A program made the translations under genes and the position numbers. A DNA stretch of 10,077 nt from Zymomonas sp. Lineage in GTDB: Bacteria; Pseudomonadota; Alphaproteobacteria; Sphingomonadales; Sphingomonadaceae. The first letter of the stretch is position 1. Each line of letters begins with the position of its first letter. This document shows, piece after piece, positions 1-5,452 of the stretch. The notes beneath the pieces were generated by a model, which was given only the letters and a program-made list of their open reading frames with translations, was not told the origin of the DNA and did no database searches. The stretch lies in contig JAIYAJ010000509.1 in the NCBI GenBank assembly GCA_027489105.1, positions 1 through 10,077 of the forward strand, written 5' to 3'.

Positions 1-1004
1 CCTTCGCTGCGTTTGCGGGAGAGAAGTCCGTCACACCCGCCGGTGAATTCCCGCGCATTCCGTATGACGAGGCGATCCTCAAGTACGGCAGTGACAAGCC
101 CGATCTGCGCAACCCGCTTATCATTTCGGACGTGTCCTCGCACTTCACGCAGTCGGGCTTCGGCCTGTTCGAGAAGATCGTCGGTTCGGGCGGCGTGGTG
201 CGCGTTATCCCCGCGCCCGCGACCCACGAGAAGAGCCGCAAATTCTTCGACGACATGAACGACTGGGCCCGTTCGCAGGGCCATGCCGGCCTCGGCTACA
301 TCAACATCAAGGGCGGCGAGGCCGGTGGCCCGATCGCCAAGAACCATGGCGAGGAAGCGACCGCGAAGCTGATCGCGGCGCTGGGTCTGGGGCCGGACGA
401 CGGCGTGTTCTTCGCGGCGGGCAAGGAACTGCCGACCGCCAAGCTTGCGGGCGCGGCGCGCACCCGCGTGGGCGAGGAGCTGGGCCTGATCGAGCAGGGC
501 GTCTTCAAATTCTGCTGGGTCGTCGACTTCCCGATGTTCGAATATGACGAGGAGAACAAGAAGATCGACTTCAGCCACAATCCTTTCTCGATGCCGCAGG
601 GCGAGATGGACGCGCTGGAGACGATGGATCCGCTCGACATCCTCGCCTACCAATATGACATCGTCTGCAACCGCGTCGAACTGTCGTCGGGCGCGATCCG
701 GAACCACCGCCCCGAGATCATGTACAAGGCCTTCGAGATCGCCGGCTACACCCAGGAGCAGGTCGAGGAGAATTTCTCCGGCATGCTCAACGCGTTCAAG
801 TTCGGCGCGCCGCCGCATGGCGGTTCGGCCCCCGGCATCGATCGTATCGTGATGCTGCTGGCGGACGAGCCGAACATCCGCGAGGTGGTGCTGTTCCCGA
901 TGAACCAGAAGGCCGAGGACCTGATGATGGGCGCGCCGTCGCAGGTCAGCCTGAAGCAGCTGCGCGAGCTCAACATCCGCGTGGCCGAGCCGCAAAAGTC
1001 CTGA
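1..1004 (+). CDS. aspS: Aspartyl-tRNA synthetase, C-terminal part (5' end outside window)
   Basis: Class II aminoacyl-tRNA synthetase that charges tRNA with aspartate in the cytoplasm. The reading frame is open from base 3 (the first full codon reads Phe), so the start, the anticodon-binding domain and motif 2 lie upstream; about 333 residues are visible. The early part (about bases 180-480) matches the bacterial-type GAD insertion domain, including [16 protein letters not shown]. The class II core then resumes with [13 protein letters not shown], and motif 3 is [16 protein letters not shown] with its conserved DR arginine, followed by [16 protein letters not shown] near the C-terminus. Stop is TGA at 1002-1004. 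An internal GTG at 132 is not the start, because AspRS homology continues upstream of it ([19 protein letters not shown]). Whether the enzyme is discriminating or also charges tRNA-Asn cannot be told, since the N-terminal determinants are missing. Confidence 0.96.
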   Translation, partial: FAAFAGEKSVTPAGEFPRIPYDEAILKYGSDKPDLRNPLIISDVSSHFTQSGFGLFEKIVGSGGVVRVIPAPATHEKSRKFFDDMNDWARSQGHAGLGYINIKGGEAGGPIAKNHGEEATAKLIAALGLGPDDGVFFAAGKELPTAKLAGAARTRVGEELGLIEQGVFKFCWVVDFPMFEYDEENKKIDFSHNPFSMPQGEMDALETMDPLDILAYQYDIVCNRVELSSGAIRNHRPEIMYKAFEIAGYTQEQVEENFSGMLNAFKFGAPPHGGSAPGIDRIVMLLADEPNIREVVLFPMNQKAEDLMMGAPSQVSLKQLRELNIRVAEPQKS

Positions 1005-1011
1005 CGATTGC

Positions 1012-1038
1012 CGGGGGAGGGCGCTATGCTCTCCCTCG
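1012..1038 (+). terminator. GC-rich hairpin after aspS, probable terminator
   Basis: Arms CGGGGGAGGGC (1012-1022) and GCTCTCCCTCG (1028-1038) pair over 11 bp with two G-U wobbles, around the 5-nt loop GCTAT. It starts 7 bases after the aspS stop codon. No T-run follows, so it could be a non-canonical intrinsic terminator or a 3'-end stabilising hairpin rather than a classical terminator. Confidence 0.5.
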
Positions 1039-1126
1039 CATCGACATGCTGTGATCTGTCCCATAGCTGGACGGTAGGGAAACTGTTTACCGACTCCTGC
1101 GATTAAACCATCCTTTCCCGGCGATC

Positions 1127-1942
1127 ATGGGATCGGACCGGGTGGAGTGGTGGCGCTTGGCAGTCGATCTTGCAGATTATGAGAAGGGCCGGCCCTTCGA
1201 CGGCGATTATGATGCCGCGCTGGCGGAGGTGCAGAAGCGCCTCAGTCGGCTGCATGTCGCGCACGTGGTCTGCAGTTTGCGGACGATGATCCTGTTCGAA
1301 GGCTGGGACGCCGCCGGCAAGGGGGGCGCGGTCCAGCGCCTGACCAGCGGCTGGGACCCGCGCCATTTCCGCGTCTGGCCGATCTCCGCGCCGACCGATG
1401 AAGAACGCGAGCGCCATTTCCTGTGGCGCTTCTGGCAGAAGCTCCCGGGCAAAGGCCGCATCGCGATCTTCGACCGCAGCTGGTATGGCCGGGTGCTGGT
1501 CGAGCGCGTCGAGGCTTATGCCGACGAACGCGCCTGGCGTCGTGCCTATGACGAGATCAACGAGTTCGAGGCGCAGCAGCAAACCGACGGGGTGAACATC
1601 ATCAAGATATTCCTGCACGTCACGCAGGAGGAACAAGACCGGCGGCTCGCCGACCGGCTCGATCATCCGTGGAAGCGCTGGAAAGTGACGCCCGACGATT
1701 TTCGCAACCGGGCGCGGCGCGCCGATTATCTCGCCGCGATGTGGGACATGTTTCGGGAAACCGATACGCGCTGGGCGCCGTGGAGCGTGTTCGACGGTAA
1801 CGACAAGAAGGCGGCGCGCATCGCCGTGCTGACGCATATCGCAGACCGGCTGGAGAGGATCGTCCCGCTCGAACCACCGCTGCTCGATGCCGATTTCGAG
1901 CGCTATGCGCGCGCGCAACTGGGGCGTGAGCCGAAGCCCTGA
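1127..1942 (+). CDS. Polyphosphate kinase 2 family protein (PAP-like, single domain)
   Basis: Member of the PPK2 family, which moves phosphate between polyphosphate and nucleotides. The 271 residues hold one P-loop domain: Walker A GWDAAGKGG (about 59-67), Walker B region IAIFDRSWYGRVLVERV (about 112-128) with the D-R pair, and a lid segment WKRWKVTPDDF (about 182-192). The wording FEGWDAAGKGG, SAPTDEERERHFLWRFW and FDRSWYGRVLVERV resembles the polyphosphate:AMP phosphotransferase (class II) type more than class I or III, so AMP to ADP is the likeliest reaction. That is an inference; ADP or GDP phosphorylation is possible. The first ATG (1127) was chosen, but no good Shine-Dalgarno precedes it, and the GTG at 1142 is an alternative. 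It stands alone between aspS and the HU gene on the same strand, 122 bases after aspS. A 271-residue open frame on the opposite strand is a GC-rich shadow. Confidence 0.9.
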   Translation: MGSDRVEWWRLAVDLADYEKGRPFDGDYDAALAEVQKRLSRLHVAHVVCSLRTMILFEGWDAAGKGGAVQRLTSGWDPRHFRVWPISAPTDEERERHFLWRFWQKLPGKGRIAIFDRSWYGRVLVERVEAYADERAWRRAYDEINEFEAQQQTDGVNIIKIFLHVTQEEQDRRLADRLDHPWKRWKVTPDDFRNRARRADYLAAMWDMFRETDTRWAPWSVFDGNDKKAARIAVLTHIADRLERIVPLEPPLLDADFERYARAQLGREPKP

Positions 1943-2084
1943 AAGGCCAAGCTTGCCGCGATTTCAGGCTCTTGCGGAGATGTCGCCATTGTTGCAGCAT
2001 CCGAATTGCGGAGTCGAGCCGGGCGCCGCCGCCGGGGCGGGGGATCGCCTTGGCATCAAAGAGAGACAGGTAGGGGACGAAGGC

Positions 2085-2357
2085 ATGAATAAACAGGAGC
2101 TTATCGGCACAGTTGCCGAGGCCACCGGCATGACCAAGAACGATGCCACCAAGGCGGTCGAAGCGGTGTTCGACTCGATTACGGCACAGCTCAAGAACGG
2201 TGATGAAGTCCGCCTGGTCGGTTTCGGAACCTTCTCCGTCACCAAGCGCAAGGCATCGACCGGCCGCAATCCGCGCACTGGCGAGCCGATGCAGATCGAA
2301 GCGTCGAGCCAGCCTAAGTTCAAGCCCGGCAAGGGCCTGAAGGACGCCGTGAACTGA
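2085..2357 (+). CDS. hup: HU-family DNA-binding protein
   Basis: Histone-like nucleoid protein, 90 residues, the usual HU length; it binds and bends DNA as a dimer. The N-terminal helices (MNKQELIGTVAEATGMTK, then DATKAVEAVFDSITAQL) lead into the beta-arm signature GFGTFSVTKRKASTGRNPRT (about 46-65), with the R-N-P tip that intercalates in HU/IHF proteins, and a basic C-terminal helix (KFKPGKGLKDAVN). The ATG at 2085 was chosen although the frame is open further upstream, because HU proteins begin at this MNKQEL and a purine-rich AGGGGACGAAGG lies just before it. It is a monocistronic gene 142 bases after the PPK2 gene, closed by a strong terminator at 2397-2440. HU is far more likely than IHF, given the sequence and length. 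Confidence 0.96.
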   Translation: MNKQELIGTVAEATGMTKNDATKAVEAVFDSITAQLKNGDEVRLVGFGTFSVTKRKASTGRNPRTGEPMQIEASSQPKFKPGKGLKDAVN

Positions 2358-2396
2358 ACGATATTGCGCGCGACCATCGGTCGCGTGCCGGGGGGC

Positions 2397-2440
2397 AAGG
2401 CCGCCGCGGGCATTCGCCACGCGTGCGGCCTTCGCTTTTT
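2397..2440 (+). terminator. Intrinsic terminator of the HU gene
   Basis: Outer arms AAGGCCGC (2397-2404) and GCGGCCTT (2425-2432) pair perfectly. The stem continues inward with CGCG/CGCG (2405-2408 with 2420-2423) and GGC/GCC (2409-2411 with 2416-2418), with single bulges, to an ATTC loop. Five T residues follow at 2436-2440. This is the classic form and lies 40 bases after the HU stop. Confidence 0.8.
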
Positions 2441-2444
2441 GGGC

Positions 2445-2473
2445 TGGACAGCGCGACCGTCCCACCCTATCCG
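2445..2473 (+). promoter_or_regulatory. Candidate sigma-70 promoter for tRNA-Val
   Basis: TGGACA (2445-2450) and TATCCG (2468-2473) are separated by 17 bases. They sit just after the HU terminator and would start transcription about 35 bases before the mature tRNA. The -10 match is moderate, so this is a position-based guess. Confidence 0.4.
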
Positions 2474-2505
2474 CATCGCCGTCGGCGGGCATGGTCCGCC
2501 CGACC

Positions 2506-2597
2506 TTGCAGAGTGGGCGCATAGCTCAGTGGTAGAGCACTGTGTTCACACCGCAGGGGTCGCAGGTTCAAACCCTGCTGCGCCCACCACTCTGCAA
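2506..2597 (+). repeat. 8-nt inverted repeat flanking tRNA-Val
   Basis: TTGCAGAG (2506-2513) and CTCTGCAA (2590-2597) are perfect complements immediately outside the tRNA. In the precursor they can stack on the acceptor stem and form a leader-trailer helix, with T2514 opposed by the ACCA end. It may affect precursor processing. Confidence 0.7.
2515..2589 (+). tRNA. valT: tRNA-Val, anticodon CAC
   Basis: A complete cloverleaf can be drawn. Acceptor stem GGGCGCA (2515-2521) pairs with TGCGCCC (2579-2585). D-stem GCTC/GAGC is 2524-2527 with 2535-2538. Anticodon stem CTGTG/CGCAG (one G-U) encloses the loop TTCACAC (2545-2551) with anticodon CAC at 2547-2549, reading the valine codon GUG. T-stem GCAGG/CCTGC flanks the loop TTCAAAC (2567-2573). 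Discriminator A is at 2586 and CCA is encoded at 2587-2589. The gene is transcribed alone, between the HU gene and the AT-rich accessory stretch. The symbol is generic. The open frame that reads through this gene on the plus strand is spurious. Confidence 0.97.
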
Positions 2598-2623
2598 CCT
2601 CTTATCTCCTCCTCAAGTTCAGA

Positions 2624-2642
2624 CTGCGGCTGTTCGCCGCAG
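2624..2642 (+). terminator. Hairpin downstream of tRNA-Val, possible terminator
   Basis: CTGCGGC (2624-2630) and GCCGCAG (2636-2642) form a perfect 7-bp stem with loop TGTTC, 35 bases after the CCA end. No T-run follows, so the terminator role is inferred from position only. Confidence 0.42.
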
Positions 2643-2682
2643 CTGCCCTCACGTCGCAACGGAGGCCTGGTTTCCCGGCGGC

Positions 2683-3123
2683 TCAAGGTAAGGCCATCGT
2701 CATAACGGTGCCGACCAGCACGATCGTGAGCAGCACCCAGCGGACGATTAGTCGAACCATTTTGCGGGTATGGCGTTGTCGGGCTGTCATGAGCAGCACC
2801 GGGTGCATCCCGGTCGTCCGTCCTACACAGGCGACGGGCAGTCTAAGGATATGAGACGTCGCGACGCTTCGGTCCCTGCGGCCACCCGCAGGATCCGGAA
2901 AACTGTGTTGCCCAGCCTCCCGGCGATCGGCCTGTTCCCAGTCGACAGAGGGTTCTGATCGCCTGGGTTCGAGAGTCCGAAGCAAGGTGGCGAGGCGACC
3001 TGGCTTATGCAGCGCCTGGAATTCTGCTTCCCGCCGCGCTGGTTCGCGCAGGATCAGATCGCCGGCCGTTTGGTCCATTTCCTCAGCGAATAATGAATTG
3101 GTCAATTCATTCACCTCGCGCAA
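2683..3123 (-). CDS. Doubtful hypothetical protein with C-terminal membrane segment
   Basis: An open frame of 146 codons on the minus strand that I do not recognise. It begins TTG (3123), with GTG (3114) and ATG (3078) as later options, and none has a well-spaced Shine-Dalgarno. The first 50 residues are charged and plausible as protein (for example NSLFAEEMDQTAGDLIL and REPARREAEFQALHK). The middle is arginine-rich and low in structure. The last 25 residues (from the ATG at 2760) form one hydrophobic segment, IVRWVLLTIVLVGTVMTMAL. Third-position GC is weaker than in neighbouring genes. The AT-rich block with paired palindromes lies just upstream and could hold its promoter. It may be a decayed gene or a chance frame. 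Confidence 0.25.
   Translation of the reverse strand: MREVNELTNSLFAEEMDQTAGDLILREPARREAEFQALHKPGRLATLLRTLEPRRSEPSVDWEQADRREAGQHSFPDPAGGRRDRSVATSHILRLPVACVGRTTGMHPVLLMTARQRHTRKMVRLIVRWVLLTIVLVGTVMTMALP
3091..3110. repeat. 20-bp palindrome with 9-bp arms
   Basis: AATGAATTG (3091-3099) and CAATTCATT (3102-3110) are exact inverted repeats around GT. It lies at the edge of the AT-rich block and overlaps the first codons of the doubtful minus-strand frame. It could be a dimer operator or a small RNA hairpin. Confidence 0.6.
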
Positions 3124-3129
3124 TCATAT

Positions 3130-3181
3130 GTAGACTATAGTTGACGAATATAAATATCGGCAGGTGATAACTATAGTTAAC
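3130..3181. promoter_or_regulatory. Two tandem CTATAGTT palindromes, operator-like
   Basis: Two 16-bp sites, GTAGACTATAGTTGAC (3130-3145) and GATAACTATAGTTAAC (3166-3181), agree at 12 of 16 positions and both centre on the palindrome ACTATAGT. The second is perfectly symmetric over 12 bp (3168-3179). Their centres are 36 bases apart. Two similar symmetric sites in intergenic DNA suggest a dimeric regulator, but I cannot name it. Confidence 0.5.
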
Positions 3182-3269
3182 ATTAAATAGATGTCATTCG
3201 GTTCAAGAGTGAAGCGGTATAGCGCGGTGTTTTATGAAATTAAAATCGAGAAATTCGTTGCAAAAAGGC

Positions 3270-3296
3270 TTGCGATGAATATTTATGAATTATAAA
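3270..3296 (+). promoter_or_regulatory. Candidate promoter of the response regulator gene
   Basis: TTGCGA (3270-3275) precedes TATAAA (3291-3296) with a short 15-base spacer; TAAATT (3293-3298) gives 17. Transcription would start near 3303, inside the second of three inverted repeats, about 50 bases before the ATG. The AT-rich setting supports a promoter, but the exact hexamers are uncertain. Confidence 0.35.
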
Positions 3297-3336
3297 TTGT
3301 TACCAATTGTAACATCTGGATGGATTCGTAATCCAT
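3281..3336. repeat. Three consecutive 17-bp inverted repeats before the response regulator
   Basis: Repeat 1 is ATTTAT-GAATT-ATAAAT (3281-3297). Repeat 2, directly abutting, is TGTTAC-CAATT-GTAACA (3298-3314). Repeat 3, five bases later, is ATGGATT-CGT-AATCCAT (3320-3336). All arms are perfect. The first two share the 6-5-6 layout and nearly the same spacer. The third ends 19 bases before the ATG at 3356. They overlap the candidate -10 and the 5' leader, so they could be operators or RNA hairpins. Confidence 0.6.
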
Positions 3337-3355
3337 AGGCTCCGTGGTTTTACGT

Positions 3356-3721
3356 ATGAAGATATTATTTATTGACGATGATAGGATGCTCCTCGGTGTT
3401 GTCGGGGAGATGCTGTCGGGTATTGGGTACCAGGTCGAGATGATGTCGGATCCCTGCGAGGCGATTCTGTATTCGCAGAATAAAGTTTTCGACATCGACC
3501 TAATTATAGCGGACATACATATGCCGAGAATGTCGGGTATTACGGTCGTTCGTAAGATCCGGGAGTTGCATCCTGATGTGGATGCGATCTTTCTTACGGG
3601 CAACGCTGACATAGCGGTCCCCGGAACCGTATTACGCAAGCCCTGCACATTGGCCGATCTAGAAAAGGCGATCGCGGAGGTCGCCGGAGGACGCAGGCGG
3701 GCTATGGTTTTCCAAGCCTGA
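3356..3721 (+). CDS. Orphan single-domain (CheY-like) response regulator
   Basis: A stand-alone receiver domain of 121 residues, with no output domain and no histidine kinase nearby. The acidic cluster is D7-D8-D9 (MKILFIDDDR). The predicted phospho-acceptor is D53 in LIIADIHMPRMSG, the switch threonine is T81 in AIFLTGNAD, and the conserved lysine is K95 in VLRKPCTLADLEKAI. It should therefore be phosphorylatable and act by protein contact, as CheY, DivK or Spo0F types do. ATG 3356 was chosen because the receiver fold starts there; a GTG at 3344 is in frame, and neither has a good Shine-Dalgarno. The 5' half is AT-rich and its codon use is unlike that of its neighbours, which suggests acquisition or weak expression. 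It is followed by the HTH gene on the same strand after a 143-base gap with no gene. Confidence 0.92.
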   Translation: MKILFIDDDRMLLGVVGEMLSGIGYQVEMMSDPCEAILYSQNKVFDIDLIIADIHMPRMSGITVVRKIRELHPDVDAIFLTGNADIAVPGTVLRKPCTLADLEKAIAEVAGGRRRAMVFQA

Positions 3722-3864
3722 TCGGGCCCACTGCGATGCAAATACGCAATCGATTTTTAGGGCCTGCCGATCATTACTCGCCATCTGCTCGGACCGCGCG
3801 AATGATTCTTTTGACGTTACGGAAATCGGTATTTTGAGATGAGAGGAGGCTTGAACTGAATATC

Positions 3865-4254
3865 ATGAGATCACGGCCTCCATATCCGCCGGAGCAGCCC
3901 GATAGTCTTGCCAGCAGTCTCGAACCGGTGTTCGAGCGAGGCGATCCCGCCGAAATCCGGCGTGCTCTGAAACATGTGGCGCGGGCGCATGGCGTCAGCG
4001 TTTTGGCGCGCGAGACAGGATTGACGCGTGAAGCGATCTACAAGGCATTGGGCGATCAGGGCAATCCGACCCTGGATACGCTTTCGCGGTTGCTTGACGC
4101 TCTCGAACTTCGCCTCTCCGTTCGTGCCGCACATGTCGAAGGCGCGCTCGCCCACAGCCGCGCTGCGGTGGATTCAGCGATTGAACATTGTCCGCCCGCA
4201 CGGTCCCGGCCCGATCGCCCGTTCGATGTCCAAGAGCCCGTCAAAGGCGGATAG
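3865..4254 (+). CDS. HigA/addiction-module antidote-type HTH protein, no toxin partner
   Basis: A 129-residue helix-turn-helix protein. Residues about 15-86 fit the family annotated as probable addiction module antidote protein: LEPVFERGDPAEIRRAL, then the HTH GVSVLARETGLTREAIYKAL (43-62), then GNPTLDTLSRLLDALELRLS. Antidotes of this family usually follow a HigB/RelE-like toxin of about 100 residues, but the 143 bases upstream have no room for one and downstream there is none either. A roughly 40-residue tail, rich in Arg and Pro near its end, extends past the usual domain. Start choice is uncertain: AGGAGG (3844-3849) is 15 bases from ATG 3865 but only 6 bases from an in-frame CTG at 3856. 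It may have become a plain transcription regulator; a direct role is not shown. Confidence 0.8.
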   Translation: MRSRPPYPPEQPDSLASSLEPVFERGDPAEIRRALKHVARAHGVSVLARETGLTREAIYKALGDQGNPTLDTLSRLLDALELRLSVRAAHVEGALAHSRAAVDSAIEHCPPARSRPDRPFDVQEPVKGG

Positions 4255-4325
4255 TGCGACGCAGCCAGCCGTCATCATCGCTACGGCCGAGTGCCGTCTG
4301 CACCTCAGCGGACGGTCGAGGAGTA

Positions 4326-4361
4326 GTGGGACGACCATCGGCACGAGCCGTTGAGTCCCAC
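4326..4361. terminator. Nested hairpin between convergent genes, possible bidirectional terminator
   Basis: Outer arms GTGGGAC (4326-4332) and GTCCCAC (4355-4361) and inner arms CGGC (4339-4342) and GCCG (4347-4350) nest around an ACGA loop, with an internal loop between them. It lies between the plus-strand HTH gene (ends 4254) and the minus-strand kinase gene (ends 4519). There are no T-runs on either side. The rest of 4255-4518 shows no recognisable gene. Confidence 0.35.
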
Positions 4362-4518
4362 GCCGACCGAGATGATCATCGTGGTGTGGAGCGCTTCACC
4401 CTCTTCATCTGCCATCGGGCATCGCCCCCATGCCGTTGACGCGCGGTGCGTCGGAAAGGTCGTCGGCAATTGGCGTACCGTGGCTGTCACCGATGACCGC
4501 GACCATCGGCCTGCCGGA

Positions 4519-5325
4519 TCAGGCGCTTACGCCGAGCCTTTCCAGCGCCTGCAGCACCGATGGCCGGTGCACGCGGCTATCGGGGACCAGCGCGGCCACG
4601 GCGATCGGAATGCGCCAGGCCGCGACCCGCGCTTCGTCGGTCGCGGTACGGCGCATATATTCGGCGAGATAGAAGGATGCCGCCATCGGCCGCAGCAGAT
4701 TGAGAGTTGGCCAGGTCCTGAGCAGGCGGCCGAAGCCCGAATAGCGGAACAGCAGCTCGGTCCGGGCCACGTCGCCGGCCGGATCTCCCGAGCAGCCGTT
4801 GGACCAGTCGATCGCCGCGATCCCGTGCCGGGTCAGCAGCGCGTTGCCGGGATGGAAATCGCCATGGCACAGGCGGTCGCCGCGCGGTAACGCCTCCAAT
4901 CGCTCGAGCGCTTCGCGCCGAACGCGCTCGCTGACGGCGGCTTGCTCGATTCTCACGCGTACGATGTCGTGCTGGGCATGGCGGAGGCCTTCGCCGCTGC
5001 ACCGGTGGATCATGGCGTGGTAATCGGCAAAACGCCGCAGGAGTGGCCGCCATTGCGGGACGCGCAGCGGCAGCGTCCGGAGCAGGGTGGTTCCGGGCAC
5101 TTCCTCGAGGATGATACCGCGGCGGTTGCCGCACTCGTGCATGCCGAAGGTACGCGGGACGTGAAGCCCCTGGTCCTGAGCATAGCGGACGCCGTCATGC
5201 TCGCGTTCGACCACGCCGGGGTCGAGCCCTTCGCGATAGAGCTTCAGAACCCGTCCCCCGCTGATCCGGAAGACTTCGGCACTGGCACCGGCGCCGACCA
5301 GCGCGACGAGATGCGGAACGATCAT
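4519..5325 (-). CDS. Aminoglycoside phosphotransferase (APH)-fold kinase, substrate unknown
   Basis: A 268-residue small-molecule kinase of the APH/choline kinase fold. The nucleotide loop is VGAGASAEVF (10-19) and K28 in RVLKLYREG is the likely ATP lysine. The hinge region is GIILEEVPGTTLL (about 70-82). The catalytic Brenner motif is CHGDFHPGN (153-161), with D156 as base and N161, and the metal-binding aspartate is D173 in AIDWSNGCSGDPAGD. All kinase residues are present, so it should be active. The ATG at 5325 was chosen over upstream starts because AAGGGGG lies about eight bases before it and the fold begins there. This family includes antibiotic kinases but also many housekeeping or unknown enzymes. 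Nothing here shows that it confers resistance. It converges with the HTH gene and diverges from the small membrane protein gene. Confidence 0.88.
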   Translation of the reverse strand: MIVPHLVALVGAGASAEVFRISGGRVLKLYREGLDPGVVEREHDGVRYAQDQGLHVPRTFGMHECGNRRGIILEEVPGTTLLRTLPLRVPQWRPLLRRFADYHAMIHRCSGEGLRHAQHDIVRVRIEQAAVSERVRREALERLEALPRGDRLCHGDFHPGNALLTRHGIAAIDWSNGCSGDPAGDVARTELLFRYSGFGRLLRTWPTLNLLRPMAASFYLAEYMRRTATDEARVAAWRIPIAVAALVPDSRVHRPSVLQALERLGVSA

Positions 5326-5390
5326 GTCACCACCCCCTTGTCGGCGCGCCGGAATCGGCTCCTGCTCGTGAATCGGTCGGGCCTGCCTGA

Positions 5391-5419
5391 TTGACATGCT
5401 CCCGCGATGCGGTCCATCG
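5391..5419 (+). promoter_or_regulatory. Candidate promoter of the small membrane protein gene
   Basis: A perfect -35 hexamer TTGACA (5391-5396) is followed after 17 bases by a poor -10, CCATCG (5414-5419). The start site would lie near 5427, about 26 bases before the ATG. The -35 is convincing; the -10 is not. Confidence 0.4.
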
Positions 5420-5452
5420 GGCGGCTATTGTTCGCACCAAGGTGGACCCAAG

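Larger units (their letters stand above)
2598..3355. other. 758-base stretch without a confident gene; AT-rich from about 3090
   Basis: After the tRNA hairpin, 2645-3085 has intermediate GC and no recognisable protein on either strand. The best open frame is on the minus strand and is listed separately as doubtful. From about 3090 composition changes sharply: 81 of 240 bases in 3121-3360 are G or C by hand count. The AT-rich part is full of palindromes, listed separately, and looks like a regulatory region between the doubtful minus-strand frame and the response regulator. I found no copy of the tRNA-Val 3' end that would mark an integration site. Confidence 0.6.

Noticed and set aside
1103..1918. 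271-codon open frame on the minus strand opposite the PPK2 gene
   Set aside because: It mirrors the real gene, has no recognisable motif, and such frames are expected opposite high-GC genes.
2364..2705. 113-codon plus-strand frame across the HU terminator and tRNA-Val
   Set aside because: It translates the tRNA itself, giving the typical AHSSVVEH...AGSNPAAP-like string; spurious.
3732..3758. Possible terminator after the response regulator (TGCG/CGCA followed by ATTTTT)
   Set aside because: The stem is only 4 bp with a 9-base loop; too weak despite the T-run.
4305..4490. Short minus-strand frame (61 codons) downstream of the APH kinase stop
   Set aside because: No motif, no convincing Shine-Dalgarno, no relation to neighbours.
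2515..4520. Duplicate of the tRNA-Val 3' end that would define an integrated element
   Set aside because: No matching segment of useful length was found by eye downstream of the tRNA, and there is no integrase gene.
4351..4890. 179-codon plus-strand frame overlapping the APH kinase end
   Set aside because: The overlapping minus-strand kinase is clearly real; the plus-strand product is low-complexity and unrecognisable.
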